DNA from: Heterobilharzia americana
Taxonomy: Eukaryota > Platyhelminthes > Trematoda > Strigeidida > Schistosomatidae
NCBI GenBank assembly: GCA_944470555.2
Contig: OX104132.1
Coordinates: 7,015,755-7,079,754, forward strand
Length of the DNA stretch: 64,000 nucleotides
Direction: 5' to 3'
The notes under the pieces are model-generated. The model worked only from the letters and a program-made list of their open reading frames with translations, searched no databases and was not told the origin of the DNA. Shown one piece after another: positions 1 through 11,861 of the stretch (position 1 is the first letter of the stretch; every line of letters starts with the position of its first letter). A program made the position numbers and the translations under genes.

Positions 1-2276
1 TTCAGGAACGAGTGAACGTAGGCGGTTGTTGACGAATGACTGTAGTTTGTTGGAAATGCCTTTCATAACGCGCCAAGTCTCTGAGCCATACAGAAGCACT
101 GATTTGACGTTGGTATTGAATATCCGGATCTTGTTCTTTGTGCTGAGTGCAGTAGATCGCCACACTGGTTTCGGGTTAATGAACGCCTGTGTTGCTTTTT
201 CGATCCTGGCTTTGACGTCCTCGTCTGTGCCACCTGTAGTTGAAACGGTGCTGCCTAGGTAGATTAAAGAGGCTACTTGCTTTAAGTTTCTCCCGTTGAT
301 GGTGATTGGAGTTTGTTGTTGTTGGTGGTGGCGTTGGTTGGGTATCATCATCACCTCTGTCTTCTCTACATTCACTTGAAGTGCCGTCTTCGCTGCCCTG
401 CCTCGCCTCTTCTGTCAACTTGTTAGTTTTTGCCTGTAGATCTTCGAGTTTGTGTGACATTAAACATAAGTCATATCGACGGAATCCAAATCTTCCACTG
501 GTGTCTTTTCATCGGTCAAACAGCATATCCCCCTCCTCTCTCTCCTCACTGTTTGCTGCATGATCCAGTCGACCACAATCGGGAAGATCATGGGTGATAG
601 TAGGCAGCCTTGTTTCAATCCTGTCTTCACTTCAAAAGCATCACTGAGCTTTCTATTGTGAATTACTTGGCATGAGGCGTCTACATATAGTTGTTGAATG
701 AGGTTGATAAATATTTGTGGCACTCCATAGTGTTGAAGCAAGTGCCTGTCAAATTACTTCTCGGTCGACGCTGTCGAAGGCCTTTTCGGAGTTGATGAAG
801 TTGAGGTAGAGAGTTGACTGGCATTCTACACTCTGTTCTGTGACGACGTGTAGCGTAGCGCTGCAATTTGACCCGCACATGATTTGTACTTCCTGAATCC
901 AGCCAGCCTGTTCCGGTCGTAATTTTGAATCCAGCGCATCCTTTAGTCTCCTCAGGATGATTTGGCTCAGTATTTTGCTTGCTTTGTGTGGACGGGAGAG
1001 TGATTCCGCGCCCGTTCTTGCAAACACTTAGGTCGCCCTTCTTCGGGAGTTTGAAGAGGTAGCCCTTCTTCCAATCTGCAGGTACCTTCCCTTCCTTCCA
1101 GACCTTCTGCAATAGTGGTGTGAGCGTGTCTGCTGTTGTCTCTGCGTTTGTTCTCAGTGCTTCTGGTGGGATTCCGTCTGGTCCTGCTACTTCCCCGTAT
1201 TTCAGCAGCTTTATGGCGCTCAGGACTTGTGCTTTTGTTGGAGACCCTGTGTTCACTTGTAGTTCTGTGTCTGCAGGTGGTGGTGGTGGTCGATTCAAGA
1301 ACTTTTTGAAGTGGTTAGCCCATTGCTTTTTTCCTTTGTTTCTCCCATTTGGTGCTAACTAAGTTCCCTTCACTATCTTTCATTGGTTTTGTCTGTGCTG
1401 ATTTCTTCCCGGATAGTAACCGGATTATTTGATACCATGTTGTCAGGTCTCTATCTCTCCTACCTGCAGCAGCCTGTTCTGCTTCACTTGCAAGTGTGTC
1501 GTGGAAGTGTCCTTTGTCTTACCACGCACTCTTCTTCACTTCTTTATCCAGTGTTTTGTACGTTGTACTAAGTTCTTCTTTTCGTCGTTCATCCTTGCAC
1601 TGCATTGGCTTATCTTCTGCTTCACCATCCTCCTCTCCCTGCTCTATCAGCTTCCATGTGTCCGTCGAGATCCATTCCTTATCTTCTTTCTTCTTCCTTC
1701 CTAATAGGGTTATGCAGGTTTCTTTCCACATCTCTTTCAAAGAGTTCCAGTGTTCATACACACAGTTTCTTCAGGGATGTTGCTCGATATCTCCCATTTT
1801 TTCCTGATGACTGACTGACGTGAAGATTTCCTTTGTGGTTTCGTCCTTCAGTTCAGCTTCTGTTCTGGGTGTTGAACTTCAACTGTGGTCTATCACCAAC
1901 TTCCTTGAAGGCTTTCAACTTGATTTTGAGGATTCCTCGCACTAGATAGTGTGTGGTCTCAACCACCTACATCTGCTCCCCTTCTTGATCTTGTGTCAAG
2001 TAGACTGTGTCTCCACTTCTCGAGATTGAGATGAAGTCGATCTGATTTTCAGTGTAGTGTGTCCATCTGGTGAAGTCGAATCCATGTCGCTTTGTGAATA
2101 TCCTTGTGTTTATACACACTACCTCCAATCACCAAATCGTTGAATGCTCAGAAGTCTGCAAACAGTTCTCCATTCTCGTTCATCCTTTCGGCGAATGATT
2201 CTCAACCCATGATGAGTTCTTTTTCTGTGTTGTCCGCCCCGAGTTTGGCATTGATGTCGCCAACTGGAGTCTTGTT
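1..2276 (-). mobile_element. RTE-type non-LTR retrotransposon copy 1, truncated and broken
   Basis: Read on the minus strand, three overlapping broken frames carry the conserved order of an RTE polymerase. About 1298-1050 has a GPDGIPPEAL motif followed by GYLFKLPKKGDL. About 1027-749 has a finger/palm block with EKAFDSVDREV. About 741-460 has GVPQIFINLIQQLY and a KQGCLLSPMIF motif. A thumb-like YLGSTVSTTGGTDEDVKARI stretch follows near 300-180. The catalytic FADD equivalent near 470 is damaged by a stop and frameshift. The tail of the endonuclease domain lies at about 2276-2040. Homology to copy 3 (52352-55769) stops abruptly at 2276, so the copy is 5'-truncated, as expected for target-primed reverse transcription. 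Its 3' end lies outside the window. It is not capable of autonomous movement. RTE is assigned from the motif set; the subfamily is not certain. Confidence 0.9.
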
Positions 2277-2439
2277 TAGTTCTTTTAGTAGTATGTAATG
2301 AGATTTTTGTTTTTTGGTTATTTCAGACGTCAAAGATATTGTGGAATCTTGGTGGTAACCCAGCTACATTATGATAACGATAATAATAATAATAATGACA
2401 TGACCAATATTGTTTAAATAGGCAGGAAATAGTAATGAT

Positions 2440-2615
2440 GGTTAGCTGCTCGCAGTGGAATCTAAGAACCGCGTTTCATCGTATTTGGGACTCGTTAATC
2501 AGATGTACCTGCCTCCGAATAAGGGATGTTTTCTTCCCTAATTATCAAACCTGGACTGATGGCTCCAAATTCTAGAGTGTTCTCAACAAGGTCAATGAGT
2601 CGCGGTGGCCATTTC
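2440..2615 (-). repeat. SINE family B (Sm-alpha-like) fragment with decayed hammerhead
   Basis: On the minus strand a stem II of the GAGTCCCAAATA type is followed by GAAAC, an ACGCGGTT word and then C, the layout of the schistosome Sm-alpha hammerhead. The CUGANGA box is decayed to TTAACGA, so activity is not expected. A degraded tRNA-like stretch lies downstream. The assignment comes from alignment by eye to the copies at 35205, 44070 and 47505. Confidence 0.6.
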
Positions 2616-3922
2616 TTGTGCAACGAGTATAGCTTTTGTCCTATTGCTTGGACCGAAGTGATCGGCCTCTTTTAGCTAATTAAGCTGGGTTTTGCTGCTA
2701 GCCACTATCCGTCCCCATCCAACCCTTTTGCTTTTTGATTTATCTTCATGTTAGAAAAGTCGAAGTGGGGGTAGCCCTCGAATAACAAGCAGATATATTA
2801 ATCGGAATCGGATAAGCAGAGTTGAGAATTATAAAGACTTAATATATGAAACTTACTGCTGTCGTCAGTAATGATTGATACTTATTGTTCACTATAGAAC
2901 GATTGAGTTGTTGTGAGATTAGTTTAGTTAACCAAGTGAAACAACCAATTTCTATTTATTTGTAATGTGATCGGATTATGTTAATTGGTCCAACTTGTAG
3001 ACACCTGTTGTTAGGATGTTTAAGGCAGTTAGCTACTTCAATCCAGGTGCTCACCAACGTTCATACTATTGGTATTATACTCATAACTCTAAGTACATGA
3101 CCCTGCCGATAGCTGCTACCTTGACATGGTGGTCCGGTTTTGATATCACAGTGACCCAACGAGTTATGCTAGTGCAACGCTTGTCCTCTCGATGTCCTAT
3201 CATTCCAGAAAAGTCTATTAGATAGTGGTAAGACTAAAAACAGTTACCGTTGTAGTTCAAATTACTTCACTGTGATGGAGGTCTGAGGGTGGAGTCGTAA
3301 TGCTGTCTGGACGGGGGTGTGACGGCGTCGAGTTGTTTCTCTTGGAAGGCTAGGAGCGTCACTCCGATGCTGCCTTCAGTGTAAGAAGGGGGTTTAGAAA
3401 AGGTTGGCCTTAAAAAAAGAACACTTCCATCCCCCATGACATACCGATGCCTGCGACAGGGATTCACAATCAGATTCCAAAGTAAAAAACCAAAATCTCA
3501 GATTTGCTGAATCGTGTGTTACCAACCTTAAGCAGATGTCCCAATGGCTCTGTGGTCACACAGTGTCCTCCCTTTTTAGGGCACCTCAAGAAAAACTAGC
3601 CTTCCATGGTGTGGGAAACCAAGATGTGTCAACCACCCACACAAGATCCCAAACATAAACTTGTACAAGGTTATTATGATTGATGGAAATATAGTATTTT
3701 GGTGTGGACTGACCTCTTGCTTACTTTAGTCTAAACAGTCGACTAGTCTCCTCATTCTTCATATTTGTCTTTGGTCATATTGTATCTAGCCCACGAACTG
3801 ACATTTGATTACTACATTCTATGAAATGTGTAGTCTTTTATCATAATCTTCATATACCGAAAATCAATCAATCAATACACGTAATTGTTTTCTTGCGATG
3901 TCCTCATTTATCTTATCTACAG
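2616..3922. other. Unassigned intronic sequence upstream of the first visible exon
   Basis: No gene or repeat family is recognised with confidence. 3260-3470 is locally GC-richer and 3540-3660 has a processed look, so old unclassified repeat material is likely. The last 15 bases form a weak pyrimidine tract ending in CTACAG, the acceptor of the next exon. Confidence 0.4.
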
Positions 3923-4222
3923 ACAACCGAAACTGCAGGTCCATCTGACAGCAGTCAACCAGTTAGGCCACAAGAATGCTCAGAATGCTTGACTCAAATT
4001 AGTGCTGATACTATGTCGTCAACTTCATCTCCTATTCAACTAGACTCTGGTACAGCTGGAACAAGCTCTAGGATTTTCTCTTCTCATTCAAGAAATGAGA
4101 ATTTTTCAAATTTACCACAGTCACCTATTCTCCTTTCGTCACCATTTAGTAATCCAGGTTGTGATCTGGAGCGTTTAACATTACGCCGTGAATTAGATGA
4201 AATTCGACAACGTTTGGATTCT
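3923..4222 (+). CDS. Host gene, internal exon: Ser/Thr-rich segment and start of a coiled coil
   Basis: This exon of 100 codons is open in a single frame. It is bounded by an acceptor (CTACAG before 3923) and a consensus donor (GTAAGT at 4223), with phase 0 on both sides. The protein begins with a Ser/Thr/Pro/Gln-rich low-complexity stretch containing a CSEC pair. It ends with a charged heptad-like segment (LERLTLRRELDEIRQRLD) typical of a coiled coil. The next exon at 7304 starts in phase 0 and continues with another charged helix, which supports one coiled coil split by an intron of about 3.1 kb. An ATG at 3821 opens the same frame further upstream, but the splice signal and composition make an internal exon more likely. 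I do not recognise the family. Upstream exons are not seen in this window. Confidence 0.72.
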
Positions 4223-4324
4223 GTAAGTCAACTTCTGTCTTTTTTTTACATTCCAGTTATCTTCTCTTGTGGTTTTTATATTTTCAAACCTCGACCACGT
4301 TGTTCGCTCTCTGACAGGTTCTAG

Positions 4325-5370
4325 AACATAGGTATGCTTACTGGCAAACGACCGACACTTATTGCATTTCCTTACCAGAAGATGGCACTCAACTCTGTCG
4401 ACCGGGAGGTGTTGTTGGAGTGTCTCACTGTGAAAGGAGTACCAAGCAAGTGTATAGCGGAAATCAAACATCTCTACTCGATCTCACGTAACTGTCTAAG
4501 GGCTTGTGGAGAGTTGTCATGTGACTTGACAGGGATGCCTATCGTCACCGTTCCTGTTCAAATTCCTTGTAGATGTACTAATGGATGTAATCTGATTGAT
4601 CTACTCCTCAGAGGGTACCTATGCAACTTGGACTACGCAGACGATATTCTCCTATTAGGCTAGGTGAGGACGTTAAAAAAATGCAGGGTGTTTTGAACGC
4701 TTTGGGCAGAAATCTGAGTATGTTTGGCATGCTTTACATACCTGTCAGCACTGGTCTGCAAATACTCCCAGTTCAAGGATAGAGAACGAAGTGGCGGATT
4801 GTGTCGACCACCTCACTTACCTAGAGAGTTGCATGAGCTCTAACGGGCGGTTACTGAAGAAATCTCAGCCCGGATAGAGAAGATTCGTTTGACATTTGCC
4901 AACTTACATCATCTGTGGAGCCGACTGATGAGATATTCGACTATCTCTTAGAGAATGAGAATGCTGTGCTGCAGTTCTTTCTTTCCTGCTATACGACTAA
5001 AACGTGGTCCTTAAAAGTGGAAGAGATATAAAGGTTGTAGGTTTTCAAACGCAAGTGTTTAGGGTAATTTGGTCGACGAGGTGATGATATTTCAGCGACT
5101 GAGGTGGGTAGGACATGTGTTGCTCTTACCGAACCGCTGCCTAACTCAACATGTTATGCTAGAAGAAGTTGGATAAGGTTGAAAGAAGCCTTAGGGTGGT
5201 TGTTGCAAGACATAGGACTATTGCATGAAGTGTCTTCCTGTTGGTTTGAGCCGTGTGGAGACTTCTAGGCTATCTGGTTGGGTTCCTGAGTTGATAGGAA
5301 TCAGTGGTTGAGGAATCTTGGTGAAATGCTTGAAAGCCGATGTATTCTTACTCCTTGACGTCTTCCAAAG
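4325..5370 (+). mobile_element. Second RTE-like non-LTR element (family 2), broken RT-to-thumb fragment
   Basis: The frame at 4334-4663 carries LNSVDREVLLECLTVKGVP, a CGELSCDL segment and the catalytic block LDYADDILLLG. Separate frames downstream contain ARIEKIRLTFANLHHLW at about 4870-4920 and LRWVGHVLLLPNRCL at about 5100-5150. These are the ordered RT, thumb and C-terminal motifs of a schistosome RTE-like polymerase different from copies 1-3. Many stops and frameshifts make it a dead copy. It lies in the intron between the exons at 3923 and 7304. Its 3' side abuts a fragment of the other RTE family. Confidence 0.85.
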
Positions 5371-5417
5371 GGTGCATATTTGAAATAGCCTCAATTTTTA
5401 ACCTGCTCTCCTCCCAT

Positions 5418-5650
5418 AACTTCTCATCTCCTTTGCAATCTGAGCAGCCTTGGTAGGTTCAAACATTGTGTGGACATTCCATGTCCACACGTTTACTTTC
5501 GCTTTCATTGTGAGAAGAGAAGGCGCATCGGCAAATTGGCTTCCCGAATGCTTTCACCAACCGGCATCATTTCGCCTCTTCGATTCCGGCGAGGAATAAT
5601 ATTGTTTTTATTTTTTATAATTTGCTTGTGCTTTGAAGTTTCTTTAGCAT
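5418..5650 (-). mobile_element. RTE 5' fragment (start of endonuclease ORF)
   Basis: About 230 bp match the 5' part of RTE copies 2 and 3: leader, ATG and the first endonuclease codons on the minus strand. The ORF starts MKAKV at about 5505. At the tryptophan of the conserved TWNV motif this fragment keeps TGG (5479-5481), whereas copies 2 and 3 have TAG. There is no RT part. The flanking fragment belongs to a different family. Confidence 0.8.
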
Positions 5651-6700
5651 AGCACTACTCTGAAGTGTTGCAACTTGAACGGATCCACTTGTATATGACG
5701 TTTCACTTTGGTTTTACCTGCCTGTCTGTCAGATAATTTGTCGGTATCATCAGAATCTATACTCATCCGTAGTGTATTTGATTAGGTCATGAAATTCGTC
5801 CCTTATTCTATTCCTATACGATGAATTAACTTACTTCAACACTTTGATATTTTATAGTCATTTGACATGAGCATACTAAAGTTTATTAACATTGACAAAA
5901 ATGATCCAATTCATCATTTTCAGCTAGGAATGGTCTTAAGTCTTCTTGGTATTGAATAGCTTTTTGTTACTCGTTAATGTTTTCTTCTCTACCACTATAA
6001 TTCTATTGGGATTGGCTTCCGAATTCTCTGAAGCGTGCAGAACTAATTATGCCCTTTTGGTGCTGTGATTTATGCACCTACTAATAAGTATTTAGCATAA
6101 GGTTTATCCACCGATATGTCTTACCCCTTTGGATCATCAAATCCAAGCCATATCTCGATCCATTTCTGAGAAGACCTACTTCTATTCACTACTGATTAGT
6201 ACTCATCATAACTTTAAAAGAAAAATTGCTCTCAGTATCAATATGTGTATCCATGTCTTACTATTAGCCTATATTGCATCGGCGGCCGATGAGTTTGGTG
6301 TGAGCCAATCAGGAAGCTTAAAGTTATCCGTGGCTTAATAGCCCAATCGATAACACTGGACTTCGATGCAGTAGGTGCAGTGCTGTGTCTCGGTTTTTGT
6401 TGACAAAAACTAACATCGAGAAGCAGGTCATTTAATTACCTTTTTTCAACCAGCATATGCAATGTGAGTGTTGGATTCCACCCGATAGTTATCATTTGTC
6501 TTGATTTTTCTACTTTTAGCTTATCAGTATGGTATACACATGCATACTTGATAATTCAGGAATTAAAGTTGCCATCGTCAGCTGCTTGTTTACATTAGTC
6601 ACTACCTATATATCTAATAAAAGAGAAAATATGTTCTGTTTATCATCGGCAGCTTACAGCAACATACAAAGCTTTATGTGTTTTCATTCAACCTGTTAGT
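5651..6700. other. Unassigned intron sequence
   Basis: The sequence is AT-rich with only short frames. 6129-6338 is open for 69 codons but has no recognisable domain or splice signals. 6330-6440 holds a weak tRNA-like motif (TAGCCCAATCGATAACA), possibly an old SINE remnant. Nothing else is seen. Confidence 0.4.
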
Positions 6701-6714
6701 TTTATGGAGGTGAT

Positions 6715-6905
6715 CGACAGGAAGAGCCCTGGTTGGTCTTGCCTAGGTCTCATGCTTTTTGGTACTTGTCAGTAAGGCGTATCTACAACCTCGATGGGAC
6801 TGATGTCCCACGTAGGATTCGAACCCGTGTTACCCAGTGTTACAGTCAGAGGCGTTACCACTAAGCTATTCGGGTTGTGATTGACCTCCAGTAGGGGGCT
6901 TTGTT
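6715..6905 (-). repeat. SINE family D with tRNA-like head and decayed hammerhead
   Basis: On the minus strand an almost canonical tRNA A box (TAGCTTAGTGGTAACGC) and B box (GGGTTCGAATCC) lie at about 6875-6820. They are followed at about 6785-6745 by CTGACAA, a short hairpin with loop CAAAAA, GAGAC and CTAGGC. This is the family-D hammerhead layout with changes in CUGANGA and GAAA. The head implies RNA polymerase III transcription of the founder. Confidence 0.75.
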
Positions 6906-7044
6906 AGGTGCATTGACTGGTTGCTCAAAGGTAACTAACTTCATGTAGAGTAGTCCTAGGTGCTGGTCGAATTCTATCGGCCATTTTGCAATGTAACCAC
7001 CAGACTGGTTGACTCAACATCACTATGCACTGAGGTGGATTTTA

Positions 7045-7200
7045 GTTTGATAGAGGCAATCGGCAAGAACCCCTGGTTGATCTAGGTTTCATGCTCTTTG
7101 GTGCTTGTAAGCAGGACGTATCTGCAACTCCGATGGAACTCATGTTCCTCCTGAGATTTGAACCTGTGTTACCCAGTGCTGCAGTCTGAGATATGTTCGC
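7045..7200 (-). repeat. SINE family D, second copy next to the first
   Basis: Same orientation and order as the copy at 6715. The minus strand has a tRNA-like B box at about 7165, then CTTACAA, a hairpin with loop CAAAGA, an intact GAAAC and ACCTAGAT followed by C. Helix III and the cleavage base are kept but CUGANGA is not. The A box is less well preserved. Confidence 0.65.
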
Positions 7201-7303
7201 TTTTATCATTTCGGTATTGTTCTCTAGGACAACTCACTAATTCTGTGAATAATTTAAATTTTGCGTGTTTTTCCTATTCCATCATTCATTTAACAACTTA
7301 CAG

Positions 7304-7735
7304 AAGGAAGGTGAAGTAGAAGTTTTAAAAAAGCAAAGAGATTTTGTTACAGAGCATTTACGTGATTCGCTTGGTGTTATTCGTCAACTGTTTCATTCAT
7401 TAAATATGTCATCTACTGCTTCTACTGACTTGTTCAAACCATTATTTGTCGATACTGAGACTAATTTGAGCAGTGATCAAAGCACTGGTTGTTATGCTCA
7501 AAGTTTATCATCAGAATCGAATCCATGCGATATATTTAAAACATGTATGCAAGCCTCGCCTGCAACAAATCTTAGTCCAACTGGTCCAGTTGATTCACTC
7601 GGCCGAAATCAACTGCAACAACAGCAACAAGAAGCTTTGGCAGCGTTGTTTGCTAATCCGCTTGTATCCGCACTTTTAACTACACAAACTGATGTCAGTG
7701 CAACAGACAATTCAAAAATGAAGTCCGATATGCAG
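7304..7735 (+). CDS. Host gene, internal exon: coiled-coil continuation and Gln-rich segment
   Basis: This exon of 144 codons has phase 0 on both sides, an acceptor TTACAG before 7304 and a donor GT at 7736 after ATGCAG. The first 35 or so residues (KEGEVEVLKKQRDFVTEHL and onward) form a charged helix with hydrophobic spacing, continuing the helix that ends the exon at 3923-4222. The rest is Ser/Thr-rich. A five-residue Gln run near residue 106 is followed by an Ala/Leu-rich helix (EALAALFANPLVSALL). Low complexity after a coiled coil suggests a regulatory or scaffold protein, but no named family is recognised. The intron after it is about 11.6 kb and full of transposons. Confidence 0.75.
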
Positions 7736-7794
7736 GTTTGTTGTTTATTTCATCACATTTGAGTATCCTTTGAGTTCTGTTTATGATTTTCTTT

Positions 7795-8215
7795 ACTGTT
7801 TATTATCAGTTTGACTGTTTGGGATAGCCGTGCTTTGGCAGACTTGTTATTTATAATGGGTGATGAGTGAAGGTGGAATAAAAATCTGGACTCAACAACC
7901 ATTGGTTGTCCGGCCCAGTACTCCACTAGCTGAGCAACAAGACCCGGCTGTCGACTAAGTTTATATTTCACTTCATTTATTAAGGGTTTTGCCTGGCTGC
8001 CATATGAATTCGCAATGCGTTACTGTCACTTGGTCATATTCACACTGTCTGTTCAGTGAGGATTTCTCATACCAATACAAATCTACTTGAATTAAAGAGA
8101 GGGAGCCTGTCTGAGATACGTGTCGTTTGACAGACTTGTAATATTGATACTAGGTGATGATTGAAGATGAAGTGAAAATCTTGGCCACGGCAGGATTCGA
8201 ACAAGGAACCGACTT
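7795..8215. repeat. Two tRNA-like SINE units (family A-like)
   Basis: 7800-7985 has the left block 'gatagccgtgctttggcaga', a tRNA-like centre and a right TTCACTTCATTTATTAAGGG block, resembling the unit at 32575-32790. 8110-8215 holds another left arm (GACAGACTTGTAATATTGAT, then GGTGATGATTGAAGATGAAG) with a reversed B box (GGATTCGAACAAGG). Both are old and partial. Confidence 0.6.
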
Positions 8216-8461
8216 GGAACTCTATCAACTACTATTCTTATTATTATCATATTTGAAAGCTTTTCCAATAGAAAACAACATAGTTTGTATTCCTATTGTT
8301 TAACTTCGTGTCTTTCCTCATTTGATGTTCAATATCCCTCTGTAGACGTGATTTCTTGAGGATTTTTGTCCATAGATCACAGAACTCTTATTCTTCCCGT
8401 ACTGACAACACAATTAGCCCATTTTGTTTATCAGATGTGTAGTTTCCATATGAATTATTAT

Positions 8462-8672
8462 GATTTATCATTTGTCCCTTCGGTTTCTACTGCACCATAG
8501 GGCTTCAGTAGCACGCCTCCATTCCACTCTGTTTTCTGCTGTCTTTTGAATCTGGCTCCACGACTTCCCACAGGCTTTCATCTCCTCCTCACATGATCTC
8601 TATGTCACCCTCACCTGGAACGCCCAACTCGTCCCTCCCCATTTGGATTCCACTCGAGGGCCTGGTACGTGA
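8462..8672 (-). mobile_element. RTE 3'-end fragment
   Basis: About 210 bp match the 3' end of RTE copy 2 (about 11877-12075) at high identity by eye, including the conserved block near CACGCCTCCATTCCACTCTG. It is a severely 5'-truncated insertion, the usual fate of LINE copies. The AT-rich 3' tail lies at its low-coordinate end. Confidence 0.85.
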
Positions 8673-8979
8673 TTGGAATATTGTGTGTTAACCGGTCATT
8701 AGCTGTTTCGTCAGCGAAAGACACATTTTGATTAAGGGATAAGTGAATGCCTTTTATAATGCAGTTCTAATATTTCATCTCTGATATCTTCATTCCACCG
8801 TTCCCTATACTTCGTGAAGATACCTGACAAATGTTGCTGAAACTAACTGCAAAGTATTAGGACGGCTAGTATGTTGTCAGTTTGTGTTTATTGTTGGTCA
8901 AAATAGAATGAAGTGGTCAGCCTGTAGATACATACTCTGTCAACTACACACATCAAAATATTTTAATTCGTGTTCAGGT

Positions 8980-9385
8980 TGGATTGGTTGGTTTTATTTT
9001 CGTTCTCGGTGAAGTCCGACAGATAGGTCAATGTAGAACTTTGTGTATAAGTGGATCGATACAAGTTGCCACACTTCTCATCTGGCATGAAGGAACAAGT
9101 GGGCACAGAAAGAGTGATGACAAAGTAAGCAAAGGTGTATGTGAGCAGAGAGAAACTGATAATGTTCAGGCGTTGTGATCAGTTTTCAGCTATATCACTG
9201 AGGTTCTCCAATCGTTCACTTCTATCTTTTCCAGGACCCCAACCAGACAGTCTACACCCCTCTACATGGTTCAGCACAGCAGTCACAAACTTCGTTCAAT
9301 GATCCCCATGTCTTGCTCTGACCATCCTAAGCCTTCTTCCAACTTCTCCTAGCATTACAGATCGAGGTAGGCAATGATTTGGCAT
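8980..9385 (-). mobile_element. Family-2 RTE-like 3' end, truncated
   Basis: On the minus strand, broken frames contain the C-terminal tail of family 2: a LPTSICNARRSWKKA stretch, then a KTWGSLNEV block. These align with the tail of the copy at 4325-5370 and with 15655-16440. The 3' UTR lies at 8985-9130. No RT core is present. Confidence 0.7.
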
Positions 9386-9399
9386 GGGCAAAAAATGTC

Positions 9400-10140
9400 G
9401 AAGGCATCTGAGTCGACGAAAGTTCACGACTTCACCGACCAAACTGTCTGTTTTGCGTTGTACCCTTCACCCTGACCCTGCCAGTGTTCATATAGCGAGC
9501 ATAGCTGCGTGGACACCTACGTTCGAAAACCGGAGGCCACTTCATATTCTCAGCTTTCAATATCCATGCTTCACAGCCGTACAACCTACAAAGTGGTTCA
9601 TAGAAAAACTTTGTAAGCTAAAAGATTCAGTAGAGCCAGTTAGGCAAACTAATCTAATCTATCAAATACCATTTAATTATTGTGAGATCAAGTGTATAGA
9701 TCAGAGCACAAACATTTGGTGAAACGCGAAATAGTAGACCCTAGTAAGATAGGAAATTTAGAGAAAAGCTCAGCTATCACTCTGGATGCGCAGACTCAAA
9801 ATCACACCATACGGTGGGTGGGATAGGGTGACAATCTTCTAAAATTCAATATAGCCGGCTAGGTGAAGGGAAAGATTGACTACAGAATCTTTGTTCATTG
9901 AATCAACTAGCACGTAAAAAATGCAACAGGAATGATTCAGCATATATCACAAATATCTGGAAAATTTATGCTACCATTAAAATAAACGAATGAAAAATTT
10001 TCGAACTAAAGTTAAGGTGAAGTTTGGAAGTTGTATGATTACTTTGAGTTATGAATATGATCTATGAGTTCTGTTGGAAACGTCATCCTGAAAAAAAAAA
10101 TAATATATCACTGTGTGCTATATCAAATAAACAATGTCAT
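9400..10140 (+). mobile_element. Penelope-like element (group A), decayed 3' part
   Basis: The frame around 9570-9720 reads KLCKLKDSVEPVRQTNLIYQ and then IPFNYCEIKCIDQS. This is a damaged version of the GIY-YIG-type block seen at 40000-40070. Further pieces match the C-terminus (TESLFIESTST at about 9880). The 3' end at about 10100-10140 (tatcactgtgtgctatatca, then aataaacaa) matches the end of the element at 39542-40522. Many stops show it is dead. Confidence 0.75.
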
Positions 10141-10903
10141 ATGGAGTTATGCTCTTACTATTAGCCGGTTCACTTTCAGGCTGCTTTCGCTCCTCATCAT
10201 ATTTGAGACCAGTCGGAATTAATCTTGTAGCCTTGATTTGATCATTGTAATCATGTTAACAGCTGACATTTGTGTGTTTCTAACCATATTTCCAATTCTT
10301 TCTTAAGTGAACTGAATATAGCAGAAAACTTCGTGAGGATTAAAATCTCGATGAACTTGAGACAAATGTCTAGTTTACTCCTTCCTAAATATTAGATTTA
10401 ATGTTGTCATTTTTAAGTCCGGCATATAAAAACTTCCTGCTTTCATGTATCCTGTGACCATTTAAGCACAAATACACGCATTGTCGAATGGTTGTTTAGT
10501 AAAGTTCAACCAGGCACTCCAGAATCAGCCTCTGTAATACCACTGTTGTTTGTAGCAGTATCGTCTGTGTTCATCGTTAGATTGATGTTAGTTAGGAGGT
10601 GCCAGGTGAAACAATCTGTCCTCGTAATATATGAATTTGGTGCTAATCAAGAACAGAAAATTGTTAGAATACTTCTCAGTTCTTCGGTATTGTTAAGATA
10701 CTTTTTTGTTTGAAAATGTAATTTACCTGTTAGTCCAACTATATAAAAACTTATATCTTTGTCAGCGAAATCGACAACCTTCATGTGGACTCATCCTTTA
10801 CATCTTCCGAACTACAGTTAATGGATTCTGTAGACAGAGACCACAAGTAGAAGCCGATATTTATCATATTCCTGTTAAAAGATTTCTAATCTCTTCAGTT
10901 TAG
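10141..10903. other. Unassigned intron sequence
   Basis: Only short frames are present (10492-10713, 73 codons; 10706-10903, 65 codons), without domains. No repeat family is recognised. Confidence 0.35.
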
Positions 10904-11047
10904 CAACTTGCAGGCATTTCTAACTGGTTTCCTACTGACCACAGTGTTTTTTCTGCTGCTAAACATAGCACTGACTCTATACCTGCAAGCTATTGGGAAT
11001 TAGCCAAAGAATTCTTTGACACTTATAGGTTCACCAGACGAAGGCAA
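10904..11047 (+). other. Possible unconfirmed exon of the host gene
   Basis: A 48-codon open segment follows a pyrimidine-rich stretch ending TTTAG and ends before a GTGAAT donor-like site, with phase 0 at both ends like the neighbouring exons. The deduced peptide (starting QLAGISNWFPTDHSVFSAAK and ending YRFTRRRQ) has ordinary coding composition rather than low complexity. No homology is recognised. It could be an alternative exon, a decayed coding fragment of a mobile element, or chance. Confidence 0.25.
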
Positions 11048-11861
11048 GTGAATATTCACACTTACATATTTTATGCACATCTGGGAAATAACATCCATCC
11101 TTAATACGTGATATTGGAGTGTTGGTTTTAGACTCTAGATGGTGAAATCTCTGACTTGGAGTCGATCGAATAGTTGAGGAAGCTAGAAATGGGAGAGAGA
11201 TGGTTTAGAATTGATGCTATCTTACATATCTGAATCACATACGGTTTTATAGAACCTTACCATAGATAGGTGAAAGCCACATGGATGGGCGGAATTCAGA
11301 AGGCATGAATTCTGTTATGCCAGCAAAACATCTGCACCTTCTGACCTCTATCAAAGTATGAATAATGCACATTGCGACTGTAGTAGCTATAGTCAGTAGT
11401 TTCACTATCCAGTAGGCTTTATTCATATGGTAGAATCTCAAGCTTAAGTTTTGTAGCAGTATCTACTTCAGACATTGAGAGCAATATGAAACTAGGTATT
11501 GCTGTTCCGTAGTCCAAATCGCCAAAGTTGGTATCAGCATATTAAGGTACATGTTTACAGGAGGAGAGATAATCAAAGGCATTAGTGAATTTTCATCAGT
11601 GTAGTAGATTCCGGCTCAATCACCCAGTGGCTTCGGTTGTCTCGCTGAATCTGCCTGCTCCTCTTCCTCATCATCATCACACACTTGCGGTGTTATTGAA
11701 ACAACATTGGCAGAGAAAATACCCTAAGCCTTCTTAAAAAATCCTCCACTTCTAGAGTGACTGTTTCACCAGTTGAGACAAACTATACTTCACTCAGGAC
11801 AGATGTAAATCATTTTCTTAACCAATAATAATTTACATTTAATATGTTAGAATCTTAACAT
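11048..11861. other. Unassigned intron sequence
   Basis: Nothing recognisable. A minus-strand frame at 11247-11441 (64 codons) has no domain. The last bases, 11854-11861 (cttaacat), are the proposed target-site duplicate of the adjacent RTE copy. Confidence 0.35.

Noticed and set aside
26..563. Open frames on the + strand at the start of the window and again at 12238-12775
   Set aside because: They are antisense shadows of the RTE polymerase frame on the minus strand. The duplicated sequence makes them look conserved.
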